Positions 54,324-62,987 of a stretch of DNA of 64,000 bases are shown here, one piece after another. Location: positions 372,001-436,000 of the forward strand of contig NZ_JAJAPW010000002.1 of assembly GCF_020523925.1 (NCBI RefSeq). Reading direction: 5' to 3'. The stretch is from Neotamlana laminarinivorans (GTDB lineage Bacteria; Bacteroidota; Bacteroidia; Flavobacteriales; Flavobacteriaceae). The number at the start of each line of letters is the position of its first letter. Within the stretch, counting starts at the first letter, position 1. The notes under the pieces were generated by a model. It was not told the DNA's origin. It ran no database searches and was given only the letters and a program-made list of their open reading frames with translations. Position numbers and translations under genes: made by a program.

Positions 54324-55193
54324 ATGAAAGGTATTATTTTAGCTGGCGGATCTGGTACTAGGTTGCACCCATTAACGTTAAGTGTTAGTAAACAACTTAT
54401 GCCAGTTTACGATAAACCTATGATTTATTACCCACTTTCAACTTTAATTTATTCGGGTATAAATGAAATTTTAATAATATCTACTCCAAAAGATTTACCA
54501 CTTTTTAAAGATTTATTAGGAGATGGTAATAAATACGGTTGTCGTTTTGAATATACGGTTCAAGAAGAACCAAAAGGGTTAGCAGAGGCTTTTGTAATTG
54601 GGGCTGATTTTATAGGAAATGATAAAGTAGCACTTATTCTTGGCGACAATATTTTTTATGGAACAGGTTTGAGTGATTTATTACAAGCTAATAACGATCC
54701 TGATGGTGGTATTATTTACGCCTATCGCGTCCACGACCCAGAGCGTTATGGTGTAGTTGAATTTAATGATGAAGGACAAGCTATTTCTATTGAAGAAAAA
54801 CCTAACAACCCTAAATCTAATTATGCAGTTCCAGGAATTTATTTTTATGACAACTCTGTTCTAGAAATAGCTAAAAATATAAAGCCTAGTAAAAGAGGGG
54901 AACTAGAGATAACAGATGTAAATAAAACGTATTTGCAACAAGGGAAACTAAGTGTTAGTGTGCTTGATAGAGGAACAGCTTGGTTAGATACAGGAACATT
55001 TCAATCCCTTATGCAAGCTTCTCAATTTGTAGAAGTAATCGAGGAGCGACAAGGTTTAAAAATTGGTTCCCCAGAAGCTGCGGCATTTGATATGGGCTTT
55101 ATAAACGAAACAGAATTTAAAGCTTTAGCAGAACCACTGTTAAAAAGCGGATACGGAAAAAATTTATTAGGTTTACTAAATAGCAAGAAATGA
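54324..55193 (+). CDS. rmlA: Glucose-1-phosphate thymidylyltransferase
   Basis: This 289-residue enzyme makes dTDP-glucose from dTTP and glucose-1-phosphate. The nucleotidyltransferase motif [13 protein letters not shown] lies at residues 7-19. [48 protein letters not shown] and [12 protein letters not shown]-like segments (here [11 protein letters not shown]) are all family features. It overlaps rmlC by 4 bp (ATGA-type), implying coupled translation. Confidence 0.96.
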   Translation: MKGIILAGGSGTRLHPLTLSVSKQLMPVYDKPMIYYPLSTLIYSGINEILIISTPKDLPLFKDLLGDGNKYGCRFEYTVQEEPKGLAEAFVIGADFIGNDKVALILGDNIFYGTGLSDLLQANNDPDGGIIYAYRVHDPERYGVVEFNDEGQAISIEEKPNNPKSNYAVPGIYFYDNSVLEIAKNIKPSKRGELEITDVNKTYLQQGKLSVSVLDRGTAWLDTGTFQSLMQASQFVEVIEERQGLKIGSPEAAAFDMGFINETEFKALAEPLLKSGYGKNLLGLLNSKK

Positions 55194-55735
55194 TAGTTAA
55201 AGAAACAAAACTAGCTAATTGCTTTGTTTTAGAACCTAAGGTTTTTAATGATAGTAGAGGGTATTTTCTTGAAAGTTTTAATCAAAACACTTTTCAAAAA
55301 GTTACAGGTTTATCTGTTAATTTTGTTCAAGATAATGAATCTATGTCATCAAAAGGAGTATTACGAGGCTTACATTTTCAAACTGGAGAGTTTGCTCAAG
55401 CTAAATTAGTAAGAGTGATAAAGGGTAAAGTACTTGATGTTGCCGTAGACCTCAGGAAAGATTCAATTACCTATGGAGAATATGTTGCAGAGGAACTTTC
55501 AGAAGATAATAAAAAGCAACTATTCGTGCCACGTGGTTTTGCACATGGTTTTGTTGTATTAAGCAATACCGCAATTTTTTCATATAAATGCGATAATTAT
55601 TATAATAAAGCTTCCGAAGGAGGTATTATATATAATGATAAAAGCCTAAATATAGATTGGAAACTTGAAGAAAAAGACTTCATTATTTCAGAAAAAGATT
55701 TATTACTTCCAACACTTCAAAGTATAAATTCATGA
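55190..55735 (+). CDS. rmlC: dTDP-4-dehydrorhamnose 3,5-epimerase
   Basis: The 181-residue cupin-fold epimerase is the third rhamnose-pathway enzyme. [27 protein letters not shown] (catalytic His in RGLHFQ) and [13 protein letters not shown] match RmlC. The length is standard. It overlaps both neighbours by 4 bp. The coding DNA at 55529-55536 happens to contain CCACGTGG, which is not a parS site. Confidence 0.95.
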   Translation: MIVKETKLANCFVLEPKVFNDSRGYFLESFNQNTFQKVTGLSVNFVQDNESMSSKGVLRGLHFQTGEFAQAKLVRVIKGKVLDVAVDLRKDSITYGEYVAEELSEDNKKQLFVPRGFAHGFVVLSNTAIFSYKCDNYYNKASEGGIIYNDKSLNIDWKLEEKDFIISEKDLLLPTLQSINS

Positions 55736-56583
55736 TACAAATTCTGGTAACCGGAGGTAATGGGCAATTAGCCCAGTGTTTAAAAAGTTTGTCTGAAAAC
55801 TATAAAAACTATCAATTTACGTTTTTTTCACGTGAAGATTTTAATATTGTAAACGAGGAAGAAGTTAAAAGAGTATTAAAATCTAAAAATTTCTCGTTTT
55901 GCATAAACTGTGCAGCATTTACAAACGTAGATAATTGCGAGTTAAATAATGAAGCACCAGACTTAGTAAATAACAAAGGGGTAAAGTATTTGGCAACAGC
56001 CTGCAAAGAAAATAATGTAAAATTAGTTCATGTTTCTACAGATTTTGTTTTTGATGGGAATCAATCTATTCCTTATAAAGAAACTGATAAAACTAATCCG
56101 TTAGGAGTGTATGGAACAACAAAATTATTAGGGGAAGAGGCTGTTCAAAATACATGCGATGCTTTTTATATTTTGCGAACATCATGGTTGTATTCAGAGT
56201 TTGGTAATAATTTTTTAAAAACAATGTTACGGTTATCAGAAACAAGACCCGAACTTGGTGTGGTTTTCGATCAAGTAGGTACACCAACTTACGCTAAAGA
56301 TTTAGCATCAATAATACTTACAATTATTAAAGAAGATAATGATGCCTTTGGAATTTATCATTACAGTAACGAAGGCGTTGCGAGTTGGTACGATTTTGCA
56401 ATAGCTATTTTCAGTTTAAAAAATATTAATACTAAAGTATTACCTATACGCTCTGAACAATACCCCACGCCAGCAACACGACCAAGTTACAGCGTTTTTG
56501 ATAAGCAAAAAATAAAAGATGTTTTCAATGTTACTTTACCACACTGGAGAACTAGTCTTGAAGCGTGCTTACAAAACGTTTAA
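55732..56583 (+). CDS. rmlD: dTDP-4-dehydrorhamnose reductase
   Basis: This 283-residue SDR enzyme finishes dTDP-L-rhamnose. It has the NAD(P)-binding VTGGNGQLAQCL, the segment CINCAAFTNVDNCE, HVSTDFVFDGNQSIPYKETD, YGTTKLLGEEAV (the YxxxK pair) and RTSWLYSEFGNNFLKTML. The C-terminal RPSYSVFDKQKIKD is also typical. It overlaps rmlC by 4 bp and lies 3 bp before the dehydrogenase gene. Confidence 0.95.
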   Translation: MIQILVTGGNGQLAQCLKSLSENYKNYQFTFFSREDFNIVNEEEVKRVLKSKNFSFCINCAAFTNVDNCELNNEAPDLVNNKGVKYLATACKENNVKLVHVSTDFVFDGNQSIPYKETDKTNPLGVYGTTKLLGEEAVQNTCDAFYILRTSWLYSEFGNNFLKTMLRLSETRPELGVVFDQVGTPTYAKDLASIILTIIKEDNDAFGIYHYSNEGVASWYDFAIAIFSLKNINTKVLPIRSEQYPTPATRPSYSVFDKQKIKDVFNVTLPHWRTSLEACLQNV

Positions 56584-56586
56584 ATT

Positions 56587-57855
56587 ATGAATTACAAAAT
56601 TGCTATTATTGGTTTAGGTTATGTTGGTTTGCCACTCGCTGTTGAGTTTGCAAAAAAATTTACAGTTATTGGTTTTGACATTAATGAAAACAGAATAAAA
56701 GAACTTAATAATGCAAATGATAGTACCTTAGAGGTAGAGGAAGCAAGTTTAAAAAACGTTTTAAACCTAAAAGAAAATGGATTAAAACTAACTACAAATC
56801 CTTTAGATATAAAAGATTGTAATATTTATATTGTTACTGTACCAACACCTGTAGATAAAAATAATAAACCTGATTTTACACCATTATTAAAATCTTCAGA
56901 GCTTGTAGGTGGTGTTTTAAAGAAAAATGATATAGTAATTTACGAATCTACAGTTTATCCTGGAGCAACCGAAGAAGTTTGCGTTCCTGTTTTAGAAAAA
57001 TGTAGTAAGTTAAAATTTAACAATGATTTTTATTGTGGATATTCTCCAGAACGAATAAACCCTGGAGATAAATTACGAACCGTAACTAAAATAACTAAAG
57101 TAACTTCTGGGTCTACGCCCGAAATTGGAAAAAAGGTTGATGATCTTTATAAATCTATAATTGAAGCGGGTACACATTTAGCACCAAGCATAAAAGTAGC
57201 CGAAGCAGCAAAAGTTATTGAAAACGCTCAACGAGATATAAACATTGCTTTTGTAAACGAGCTAGCAAAAATTTTTAATCTTTTAAATATTGATACACAC
57301 GATGTTTTAGAGGCTGCTGGCACAAAATGGAATTTTCTTAATTATAAACCTGGTTTGGTTGGAGGACATTGCATTGGTGTAGATCCTTATTATCTAGCTC
57401 AAAAAGCCTTAGAGGTAGGCTATCACCCAGAAATTATTTTGGCTGGACGCCGTTTAAACGATAGCATGGGAGAGTTTGTAGCTACCGAGGTGCTAAAACT
57501 AGCAGTTAAAAATAATATTGAAATTAATTCGGCTAAAGTTTTAATGTTAGGTATAACTTTTAAAGAGAACTGTCCAGATATCCGTAATACACGAGCTATA
57601 GATGTTTACAGAGCTTTAAACGACTTTAATTTAAATGTTGACATATTTGATCCGCGAGCGTCACAAGAAGAAGTACAACACGAATATGGTATTGAATTAT
57701 TAAAAGACATTGATGAAGAATATGATATTATTGTACATTGCGTTTCTCATAATGATTTTAAAAGTATCGATTTTACTAAATTTACAACCAAAAATTCTGT
57801 AATCTACGATGTAAAAGGCACTTTAAATATTAGCCTTGTCGATAAACGATTGTAA
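56587..57855 (+). CDS. tviB: UDP-N-acetylhexosamine 6-dehydrogenase (TviB/WbpO-type)
   Basis: This 422-residue nucleotide-sugar dehydrogenase makes UDP-HexNAcA. It has an NAD-binding N-terminus (IAIIGLGYVGLPLAVEFA), TVPTPVD, YESTVYPGATEEVC and SPERINPGDK. Its catalytic cysteine segment is GGHCIGVDPYYLAQKA. The PEVILAGRRLND-like segment (here PEIILAGRRLND) and the sequence overall point to the TviB/WbpO group (UDP-GlcNAc or UDP-GalNAc) rather than UDP-glucose dehydrogenase. With the next gene it would supply UDP-GalNAcA-type sugars for a surface polysaccharide. Confidence 0.9.
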   Translation: MNYKIAIIGLGYVGLPLAVEFAKKFTVIGFDINENRIKELNNANDSTLEVEEASLKNVLNLKENGLKLTTNPLDIKDCNIYIVTVPTPVDKNNKPDFTPLLKSSELVGGVLKKNDIVIYESTVYPGATEEVCVPVLEKCSKLKFNNDFYCGYSPERINPGDKLRTVTKITKVTSGSTPEIGKKVDDLYKSIIEAGTHLAPSIKVAEAAKVIENAQRDINIAFVNELAKIFNLLNIDTHDVLEAAGTKWNFLNYKPGLVGGHCIGVDPYYLAQKALEVGYHPEIILAGRRLNDSMGEFVATEVLKLAVKNNIEINSAKVLMLGITFKENCPDIRNTRAIDVYRALNDFNLNVDIFDPRASQEEVQHEYGIELLKDIDEEYDIIVHCVSHNDFKSIDFTKFTTKNSVIYDVKGTLNISLVDKRL

Positions 57856-57858
57856 AGT

Positions 57859-58842
57859 ATGTATGAAAACAAGTATCACGAAGAAGATTTAAGCCAATAT
57901 ACATTTTTAGTAACCGGTGGTGCTGGTTTTATTGGATCGAACCTCGTAGAGTATTTGTTAAAATATAATGCAAAAAAAGTAATTGTTCTTGATAACCTTG
58001 AAACCGGATTACTTTCAAATATAGAAGGTTTTTTAAAAAACAAAAACTGTGTTTTTTTAGAAGGAGATATAAGAAATTTAGAAACCTGTCAGAAAGCAGT
58101 TAAAAATGTTGATTTCATTCTACATCAAGCAGCATTAGGTTCTGTTCCACGCTCTATTAAAAACCCCATCAAAACTAACGAGGTTAACGTAACAGGTTTT
58201 TTAAATATGTTAATGGCTGCAATTTCATCACCGTCATTAATAAAAATGATTTATGCAGCTTCTTCAAGTACTTACGGAGATCATCCTGAATTACCTAAAG
58301 TGGAAGACGTTATAGGTAATCCGCTTTCACCGTATGCTGTTACAAAATATGTAAATGAGCTTTATGCCGATGTGTTCAATAAAACCTACGATTTACAAAT
58401 TGTAGGTTTGCGTTATTTTAATGTTTTTGGGCCTAAACAACAACCCAATGGGGCATACGCAGCTGTAATTCCGTTATTTTTTAAAGGAGCAATAAATAAT
58501 ACAGAGGTAAAAATTAATGGAGATGGAGAGCAAACACGTGATTTTACGTATATAGAAAATGTAGTTCAAGCTAACATAAAAGCTATATTTATAGAAGAAG
58601 ATAAGCATGAGGTATACAACGTAGCTTATGGAGAAACAATAAGTATAAATAAGTTATGGGAAATTATAAAAGGATTAACCAATTCTTTAATTAATCCAAT
58701 TTACGGTTCAGAACGCTTAGGTGATGTTAAAAATTCATTGGCTAGTATTAAAAAAGCTAGATTATGCTTAAATTATAAACCTGAATTTAATTTAAAACAA
58801 GGACTTAATAAGAGTCTTTCATGGTATCTAGATAATAAATAA
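57859..58842 (+). CDS. wbpP: UDP-N-acetylglucosamine 4-epimerase (WbpP/TviC-type)
   Basis: This 327-residue SDR epimerase interconverts UDP-GlcNAc and UDP-GalNAc or their uronic acids. [17 protein letters not shown] binds NAD. AALGSVPRSIKNPI, AASSSTYGDHPELPKVED, LSPYAVTKYVNELYADVF and LRYFNVFGPKQQPNGAYAAVIP are nearly diagnostic of the WbpP group, including the YxxxK pair. It pairs with the dehydrogenase 3 bp upstream, as in Vi-antigen and O-antigen loci. The gene ends the first part of the cluster. A new promoter follows before cysQ. Confidence 0.92.
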   Translation: MYENKYHEEDLSQYTFLVTGGAGFIGSNLVEYLLKYNAKKVIVLDNLETGLLSNIEGFLKNKNCVFLEGDIRNLETCQKAVKNVDFILHQAALGSVPRSIKNPIKTNEVNVTGFLNMLMAAISSPSLIKMIYAASSSTYGDHPELPKVEDVIGNPLSPYAVTKYVNELYADVFNKTYDLQIVGLRYFNVFGPKQQPNGAYAAVIPLFFKGAINNTEVKINGDGEQTRDFTYIENVVQANIKAIFIEEDKHEVYNVAYGETISINKLWEIIKGLTNSLINPIYGSERLGDVKNSLASIKKARLCLNYKPEFNLKQGLNKSLSWYLDNK

Positions 58843-58851
58843 AATAAAATA

Positions 58852-58881
58852 TTGCATAAGTTTTTAAATATGTTACTTTTG
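58852..58881 (+). promoter_or_regulatory. Promoter of the sulfate-activation operon
   Basis: TTG (58852-58854) and TACTTTTG (58874-58881, an exact TAnnTTTG) are 19 bp apart, the classic Bacteroidota promoter spacing. This is the best complete promoter I find in the window. It precedes cysQ by 46 bp. Confidence 0.65.
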
Positions 58882-58894
58882 CATTAAATTAATT

Positions 58895-58911
58895 CCTATT
58901 AAATCAGTAGG
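58895..58911 (+). promoter_or_regulatory. Possible operator in the cysQ leader
   Basis: CCTATT-AAATC-AGTAGG is an interrupted inverted repeat (5 of 6 arm positions pair). It sits just downstream of the predicted transcription start of the sulfate-activation operon. The position suits a repressor or leader element. The regulator is unknown. Confidence 0.35.
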
Positions 58912-58927
58912 GATAAAAAATATATTT

Positions 58928-59725
58928 ATGTTAAGTAATTTGTTTTTGGCTATTGAAGCAACATTATTAGCCGGAGAAAAGATATTAAAAATATACAATA
59001 AAGATTTTAATATTGAATATAAAGATGATAAATCGCCACTTACTGAAGCTGATATAGCTTCAAACGAAATAATCGTTAAAAAACTTCAGGAAACTAATAT
59101 TCCAATAATTAGCGAAGAGAATAAAACCGTTGATTATGAAACTAGAAAAAATTGGTCACAATGTTGGATAGTCGACCCAATTGATGGCACTAAAGAATTC
59201 ATTAAAAAAAATGGAGAATTTACTGTAAATATAGCCTTAGTAGAAAACGGTAAAACAAAATTAGGTGTTATTTATGTACCCGTATCAAAAGAACTTTATT
59301 ACACAAACGAAAGTAAAACAAAAGCCTATAAAACTATAATTACATCACTAGATTTAAAAGTTGATTCTTTGCTTTTTAAATCTGAAGATGAAATTAATAA
59401 AGCAGAATCAAATACTTCAGAAATAAAAGTTGTAGGTAGTCGTTCACATATGAATGAAGATACTCTACAATTTGTTGAAAGTTTAAAAACAGAAGGAAAC
59501 AATGTAGAAATTGTTTCAAAAGGAAGTTCTTTAAAATTTTGTTTAGTGGCAGAAGGTAAAGCTGATGTTTATCCAAGATTTGCTCCTACTATGGAATGGG
59601 ATACAGCTGCAGGACAAGCCATTTGTGAAGCGGTAGGTTTAACGGTTATAGATCAAAGCACAAAAAAACCAATGCTTTACAACAGACAAAATTTATTAAA
59701 TAGTTACTTTTTAGTAACAAAATAA
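58928..59725 (+). CDS. cysQ: 3'(2'),5'-bisphosphate nucleotidase
   Basis: This 265-residue enzyme hydrolyses PAP, the by-product of sulfotransferases, to AMP and phosphate. Metal-binding motifs of the inositol-monophosphatase fold are present: DDKSPLTEADIAS, ISEENKT, WIVDPIDGTKEFIKKNGEFTVNIAL and APTMEWDTAAGQAICEAVG. It leads the sulfate-activation operon behind its own promoter and is 2 bp from the DUF2061 gene. Its presence beside APS kinase and a sulfotransferase fits PAP recycling during glycan sulfation. Confidence 0.93.
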   Translation: MLSNLFLAIEATLLAGEKILKIYNKDFNIEYKDDKSPLTEADIASNEIIVKKLQETNIPIISEENKTVDYETRKNWSQCWIVDPIDGTKEFIKKNGEFTVNIALVENGKTKLGVIYVPVSKELYYTNESKTKAYKTIITSLDLKVDSLLFKSEDEINKAESNTSEIKVVGSRSHMNEDTLQFVESLKTEGNNVEIVSKGSSLKFCLVAEGKADVYPRFAPTMEWDTAAGQAICEAVGLTVIDQSTKKPMLYNRQNLLNSYFLVTK

Positions 59726-59727
59726 AA

Positions 59728-60186
59728 ATGCCAAAAAACCTTTATAAAAGACATATAGCAAAAGCTATTACATGGCGTTTAGTGGGAACACTAGATACCA
59801 TCATTTTGTCGTGGGTTATATCTGGAGACCCCTTAACAGGGCTTAAAATAGGGGCTTTCGAGGTAGTGACTAAAATGATATTATATTACTGTCACGAGCG
59901 TATTTGGTTTAAAGTAAAAATTGAAGAAAGCAAAAAAAGACACTTACTTAAAACATTTACTTGGCGCTTTGTAGGTACCATCGATACCATGACATTAGCT
60001 TGGATAATTTCAGGAAATCCATTAACAGGTTTAAGTATTGGATTTGCTGAGGTTTTAACTAAAATGATATTATACTACATTCATGAAAGAGTTTGGTATA
60101 AAATAGATTATGGATTAGAAAAAAGAAGGCGATTAAAACGATGGAAAAAAATATCAAAAAACACGAATATCAAATCGGAAAATTAG
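59728..60186 (+). CDS. DUF2061 membrane protein with two repeats
   Basis: This 152-residue protein contains two tandem DUF2061 units (about 7-62 and 70-125). They share the patterns HIAKAITWRLVGTLDTIILSW / HLLKTFTWRFVGTIDTMTLAW and VVTKMILYYCHERIW / VLTKMILYYIHERVW. Each unit has two short hydrophobic helices, so it is probably an inner-membrane protein. DUF2061 genes often sit within cysteine/sulfate-activation operons, but no function is proven. Its 3' end overlaps the start of cysC by 46 bp, an unusually long coding overlap. Confidence 0.85.
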   Translation: MPKNLYKRHIAKAITWRLVGTLDTIILSWVISGDPLTGLKIGAFEVVTKMILYYCHERIWFKVKIEESKKRHLLKTFTWRFVGTIDTMTLAWIISGNPLTGLSIGFAEVLTKMILYYIHERVWYKIDYGLEKRRRLKRWKKISKNTNIKSEN

Positions 60187-60740
60187 AGCGTCAAAAACTA
60201 AATGGGCACAATTCCTTTTTAATATTTTTCACAGGACTTTCAGGTTCGGGTAAGTCTACAATAGCAAATGCTTTAGAGCAAAAACTAAATAACCAAAAAA
60301 TACATACTTTCGCTTTAGATGGTGATAATGTACGTCATGGTTTAAATAAAGATTTAAGTTTTGCTCCAGAAGATCGTACAGAAAATATTAGACGTATTGG
60401 AGAAACAGCTAAATTGTTTATTGATGCTGGTATTGTAGTTTTGGCAGCATTTGTAGCGCCGTACGAAAAAGACAGAAAAAACATAGAAGATACCGTAAAA
60501 TCTGATAACTTTGTCGAAGTTTTTGTAAACACGAGTTTAGAAGAATGCGAACGCAGAGACGTAAAAGGCTTGTATAAAAAGGCAAGAGCGGGAGAAATAA
60601 AGAACATGACAGGTATTTCGGCACCGTACGAAGCACCGCAAAACCCAACAGTTGAGGTATCTCATTTAAATACAGTTGAAGAATCGGTTGAAATTATTTT
60701 TCAAGCCATTAAAAATAAATTAGAAATTAAAGAACAATGA
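60141..60740 (+). CDS. cysC: Adenylylsulfate (APS) kinase
   Basis: This 199-residue kinase phosphorylates APS to PAPS, the sulfate donor. The P-loop GLSGSGKST is at residues 32-40. LDGDNVRHGLNKDLSF, DRTENIRRIGETAKLF, VAPYEKDR and NTSLEECERRDVKGLYKKARAGEI are all family motifs. Standalone APS kinase goes with the 417-residue CysN here, which lacks a fused kinase domain. It overlaps the DUF2061 gene by 46 bp and cysD by 4 bp. Confidence 0.95.
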   Translation: MEKNIKKHEYQIGKLERQKLNGHNSFLIFFTGLSGSGKSTIANALEQKLNNQKIHTFALDGDNVRHGLNKDLSFAPEDRTENIRRIGETAKLFIDAGIVVLAAFVAPYEKDRKNIEDTVKSDNFVEVFVNTSLEECERRDVKGLYKKARAGEIKNMTGISAPYEAPQNPTVEVSHLNTVEESVEIIFQAIKNKLEIKEQ

Positions 60741-61642
60741 GTAAATATTATTTAAACTATTTAGACGAATTAGAATCTGAAGCGATTTTCGTTTTAAGAG
60801 AAGTTTGGGCACAGTTTCAAAACCCAGTAATATTATTTTCAGGAGGAAAAGATTCAATTGTAGTAACACATTTAGCTAGAAAAGCATTTTATCCTTCTAA
60901 AATACCATTTTCTTTAATGCATGTCGATACAGGACATAACTTTCCAGAAACTATTCAGTTTAGAGACGATTTAATAAAAGAATTAGGAGCCAATTTAATT
61001 GTAGGTTCTGTACAAGAATCTATTGATGAAGGACGTGTTGCTGAAGAAAAAGGAAAAAACGCAACTCGTAATGCCTTACAAATTACTACACTTTTAGATG
61101 CCATTGAAGCGAATAAAGTAGATTGTGCTATTGGTGGTGGGCGTCGTGATGAAGAAAAGGCAAGAGCTAAAGAACGTTTCTTCTCGCACCGTGACGATTT
61201 TGGGCAATGGGATCCGAAAAACCAACGTCCGGAATTATGGAATATTTTTAATGGTAAATATTTCGAAGGTGAGCACTTTAGAGCTTTTCCAATTAGTAAC
61301 TGGACCGAAATGGATGTTTGGAATTATATAAAGCGAGAAAATCTTGCTATTCCATCGTTATACTTTGCACATGAGCGAGAAGTGGTTTGGAGACAAAACT
61401 CATGGATACCAAACTCTGAGTTTTTAGTTTTAGAAGATCATGAAGAAGTGGTAACTAAAAAAATAAGATTTAGAACTTTAGGAGATATTACAATTACCGG
61501 TGGAATTGAATCTGATGCCGATACTTTAGAAAAGATTGCAGAAGAAGTTTCAACCATGCGTCAAACTGAACGCGGTAATCGTAGTGACGATAAACGTTCA
61601 GAATCAGCAATGGAAGACCGTAAGCGTCAAGGGTATTTTTAA
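60737..61642 (+). CDS. cysD: Sulfate adenylyltransferase subunit 2
   Basis: CysD, with CysN, makes APS from ATP and sulfate. In 301 residues it has the PP-loop SGGKDS (35-40), HVDTGHNFPET, IGGGRRDEEKARAKER, FPISNWTEMDVWNYI and the C-terminal RFRTLGDITITGGIESDADT with RQGYF at the end. The length is normal. It overlaps cysC by 4 bp. A dispersed repeat sits in the 75-bp gap before cysN, but the order still matches an operon. Confidence 0.96.
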   Translation: MSKYYLNYLDELESEAIFVLREVWAQFQNPVILFSGGKDSIVVTHLARKAFYPSKIPFSLMHVDTGHNFPETIQFRDDLIKELGANLIVGSVQESIDEGRVAEEKGKNATRNALQITTLLDAIEANKVDCAIGGGRRDEEKARAKERFFSHRDDFGQWDPKNQRPELWNIFNGKYFEGEHFRAFPISNWTEMDVWNYIKRENLAIPSLYFAHEREVVWRQNSWIPNSEFLVLEDHEEVVTKKIRFRTLGDITITGGIESDADTLEKIAEEVSTMRQTERGNRSDDKRSESAMEDRKRQGYF

Positions 61643-61667
61643 AAAAATTATAAATAAAATTGAAATT

Positions 61668-61693
61668 GTCACCTTGAGCGGAGTCGAAAGGTC
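61668..61693. repeat. Dispersed repeat between cysD and cysN
   Basis: GTCACCTTGAGCGGAGTCGA and the following AAGGTC form a 26-bp element with ACCTT/AAGGT arms. It is nearly identical to the left half of the element at 24462. It sits inside an operon, in the only sizeable gap of the cysQ-to-sulfotransferase run. Confidence 0.6.
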
Positions 61694-61717
61694 TTTTCAA
61701 AAATTAAACGAATAAAT

Positions 61718-62971
61718 ATGTTAGATAATAATCAATTATTACGTTTTACAACAGCAGGAAGTGTAGATGATGGAAAAAGTACCTTAATAGGTCGACTGTT
61801 ATACGATTCTAAATCTATTTTCGAAGATCAAATAGAATCTATTGAAAAAACAAGTAAACAAAAAGGACACGAAGGTGTAGATTTGGCTTTGTTTACTGAC
61901 GGTTTACGTGACGAACGCGAACAAGGTATCACTATCGATGTGGCATACCGTTATTTTACAACACCAAAACGTAAATTTATTATAGCCGATACACCAGGTC
62001 ATATTCAATATACTAGAAACATGGTTACAGGAGCTTCAACAGCAAATGCAGCCTTAATTTTAGTTGATGCACGCCATGGTGTTATCGAGCAAACCAGACG
62101 TCATGCTTTTATTGCTTCATTATTACAAATTCCACACATAATTGTTTGTGTTAACAAAATGGATTTGGTTGATTTTAGTGAAGAGGCTTATAACAAGGTT
62201 TTAGGTCAGTTTGAGGAGTTTTCATCTAAATTATTGGTAAAAGACGTTCGTTTTATACCAATGAGTGCTTTATTAGGCGATAACGTAGTAAACCGTAGTG
62301 AAAACATGAGCTGGTATCAAGGTGCACCATTATTACACACCCTTGAAACCATGCATATTAGTAGCGATGTAAATAAAGTAGATGCACGTTTCCCTGTGCA
62401 AACCGTTTTAAGGCCACAAAGAGAAGGTTTTATCGATTATAGAGGTTATGCCGGTAGAATTTCAAGTGGAGTGTTGAGAAAAGGCGATGAGGTTACTATA
62501 ATGCCTTCTGGGTTTACAAGTAAAATCAAAACAATTGATTCTTTTGATAAAGAATTAGATGAGGCCTTTGCACCTATGTCTGTTTCTATTACTTTAGAAG
62601 ACGATATTGATATTAGCCGTGGAGATATGATTGTGCGTTCTAATAATAAACCAGAACCATCTCAAAACATAGAGGTAATGTTATGTTGGTTAAATAATGC
62701 ACCATCTAAACCAAGAGCAAAGTACAGTATTTTCCATACCTCTAATCAACAGAAAGCCATGATTAAAGAGTTGGTTTATAAAATAGATATTAATACTTTA
62801 CAGCGTAAAGAAGATGAAGCTGAGTTAAAAATGAACGAAATTGCAAAGGTTAAAATTAGAACAACAAAACCATTAATGATTGATTCTTATCGTGAAAATC
62901 GAACCACAGGAAGCATAATTCTTGTTGATGATGCTACAAATGAAACTGTAGCTGCAGGAATGGTGGTTTAA
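61718..62971 (+). CDS. cysN: Sulfate adenylyltransferase subunit 1 (GTPase)
   Basis: This 417-residue EF-Tu-like GTPase drives APS formation by CysD. G1 is GSVDDGKST (14-22). DEREQGITIDVAYRYF is the G2 region, DTPGHIQYTRNM is G3, and NKMDLV is G4. Two beta-barrel domains follow. There is no C-terminal APS-kinase fusion, in agreement with a separate cysC. It starts 75 bp after cysD and lies 16 bp before the sulfotransferase gene. Confidence 0.96.
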   Translation: MLDNNQLLRFTTAGSVDDGKSTLIGRLLYDSKSIFEDQIESIEKTSKQKGHEGVDLALFTDGLRDEREQGITIDVAYRYFTTPKRKFIIADTPGHIQYTRNMVTGASTANAALILVDARHGVIEQTRRHAFIASLLQIPHIIVCVNKMDLVDFSEEAYNKVLGQFEEFSSKLLVKDVRFIPMSALLGDNVVNRSENMSWYQGAPLLHTLETMHISSDVNKVDARFPVQTVLRPQREGFIDYRGYAGRISSGVLRKGDEVTIMPSGFTSKIKTIDSFDKELDEAFAPMSVSITLEDDIDISRGDMIVRSNNKPEPSQNIEVMLCWLNNAPSKPRAKYSIFHTSNQQKAMIKELVYKIDINTLQRKEDEAELKMNEIAKVKIRTTKPLMIDSYRENRTTGSIILVDDATNETVAAGMVV

Positions 62972-62987
62972 CCCCTTTTTCATTATT

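Noticed and set aside
55529-55536. CCACGTGG core resembling parS
   Set aside because: The flanks (GTG and TTT) do not fit TGTT...AACA, and the site is inside rmlC, encoding the conserved PRG of the VPRGFAHG segment.
55824-55839. TTTCACGTGAA, 12 of 16 match to parS
   Set aside because: Four mismatches, including three at the right end. It lies within rmlD coding sequence, with no symmetry beyond the core.
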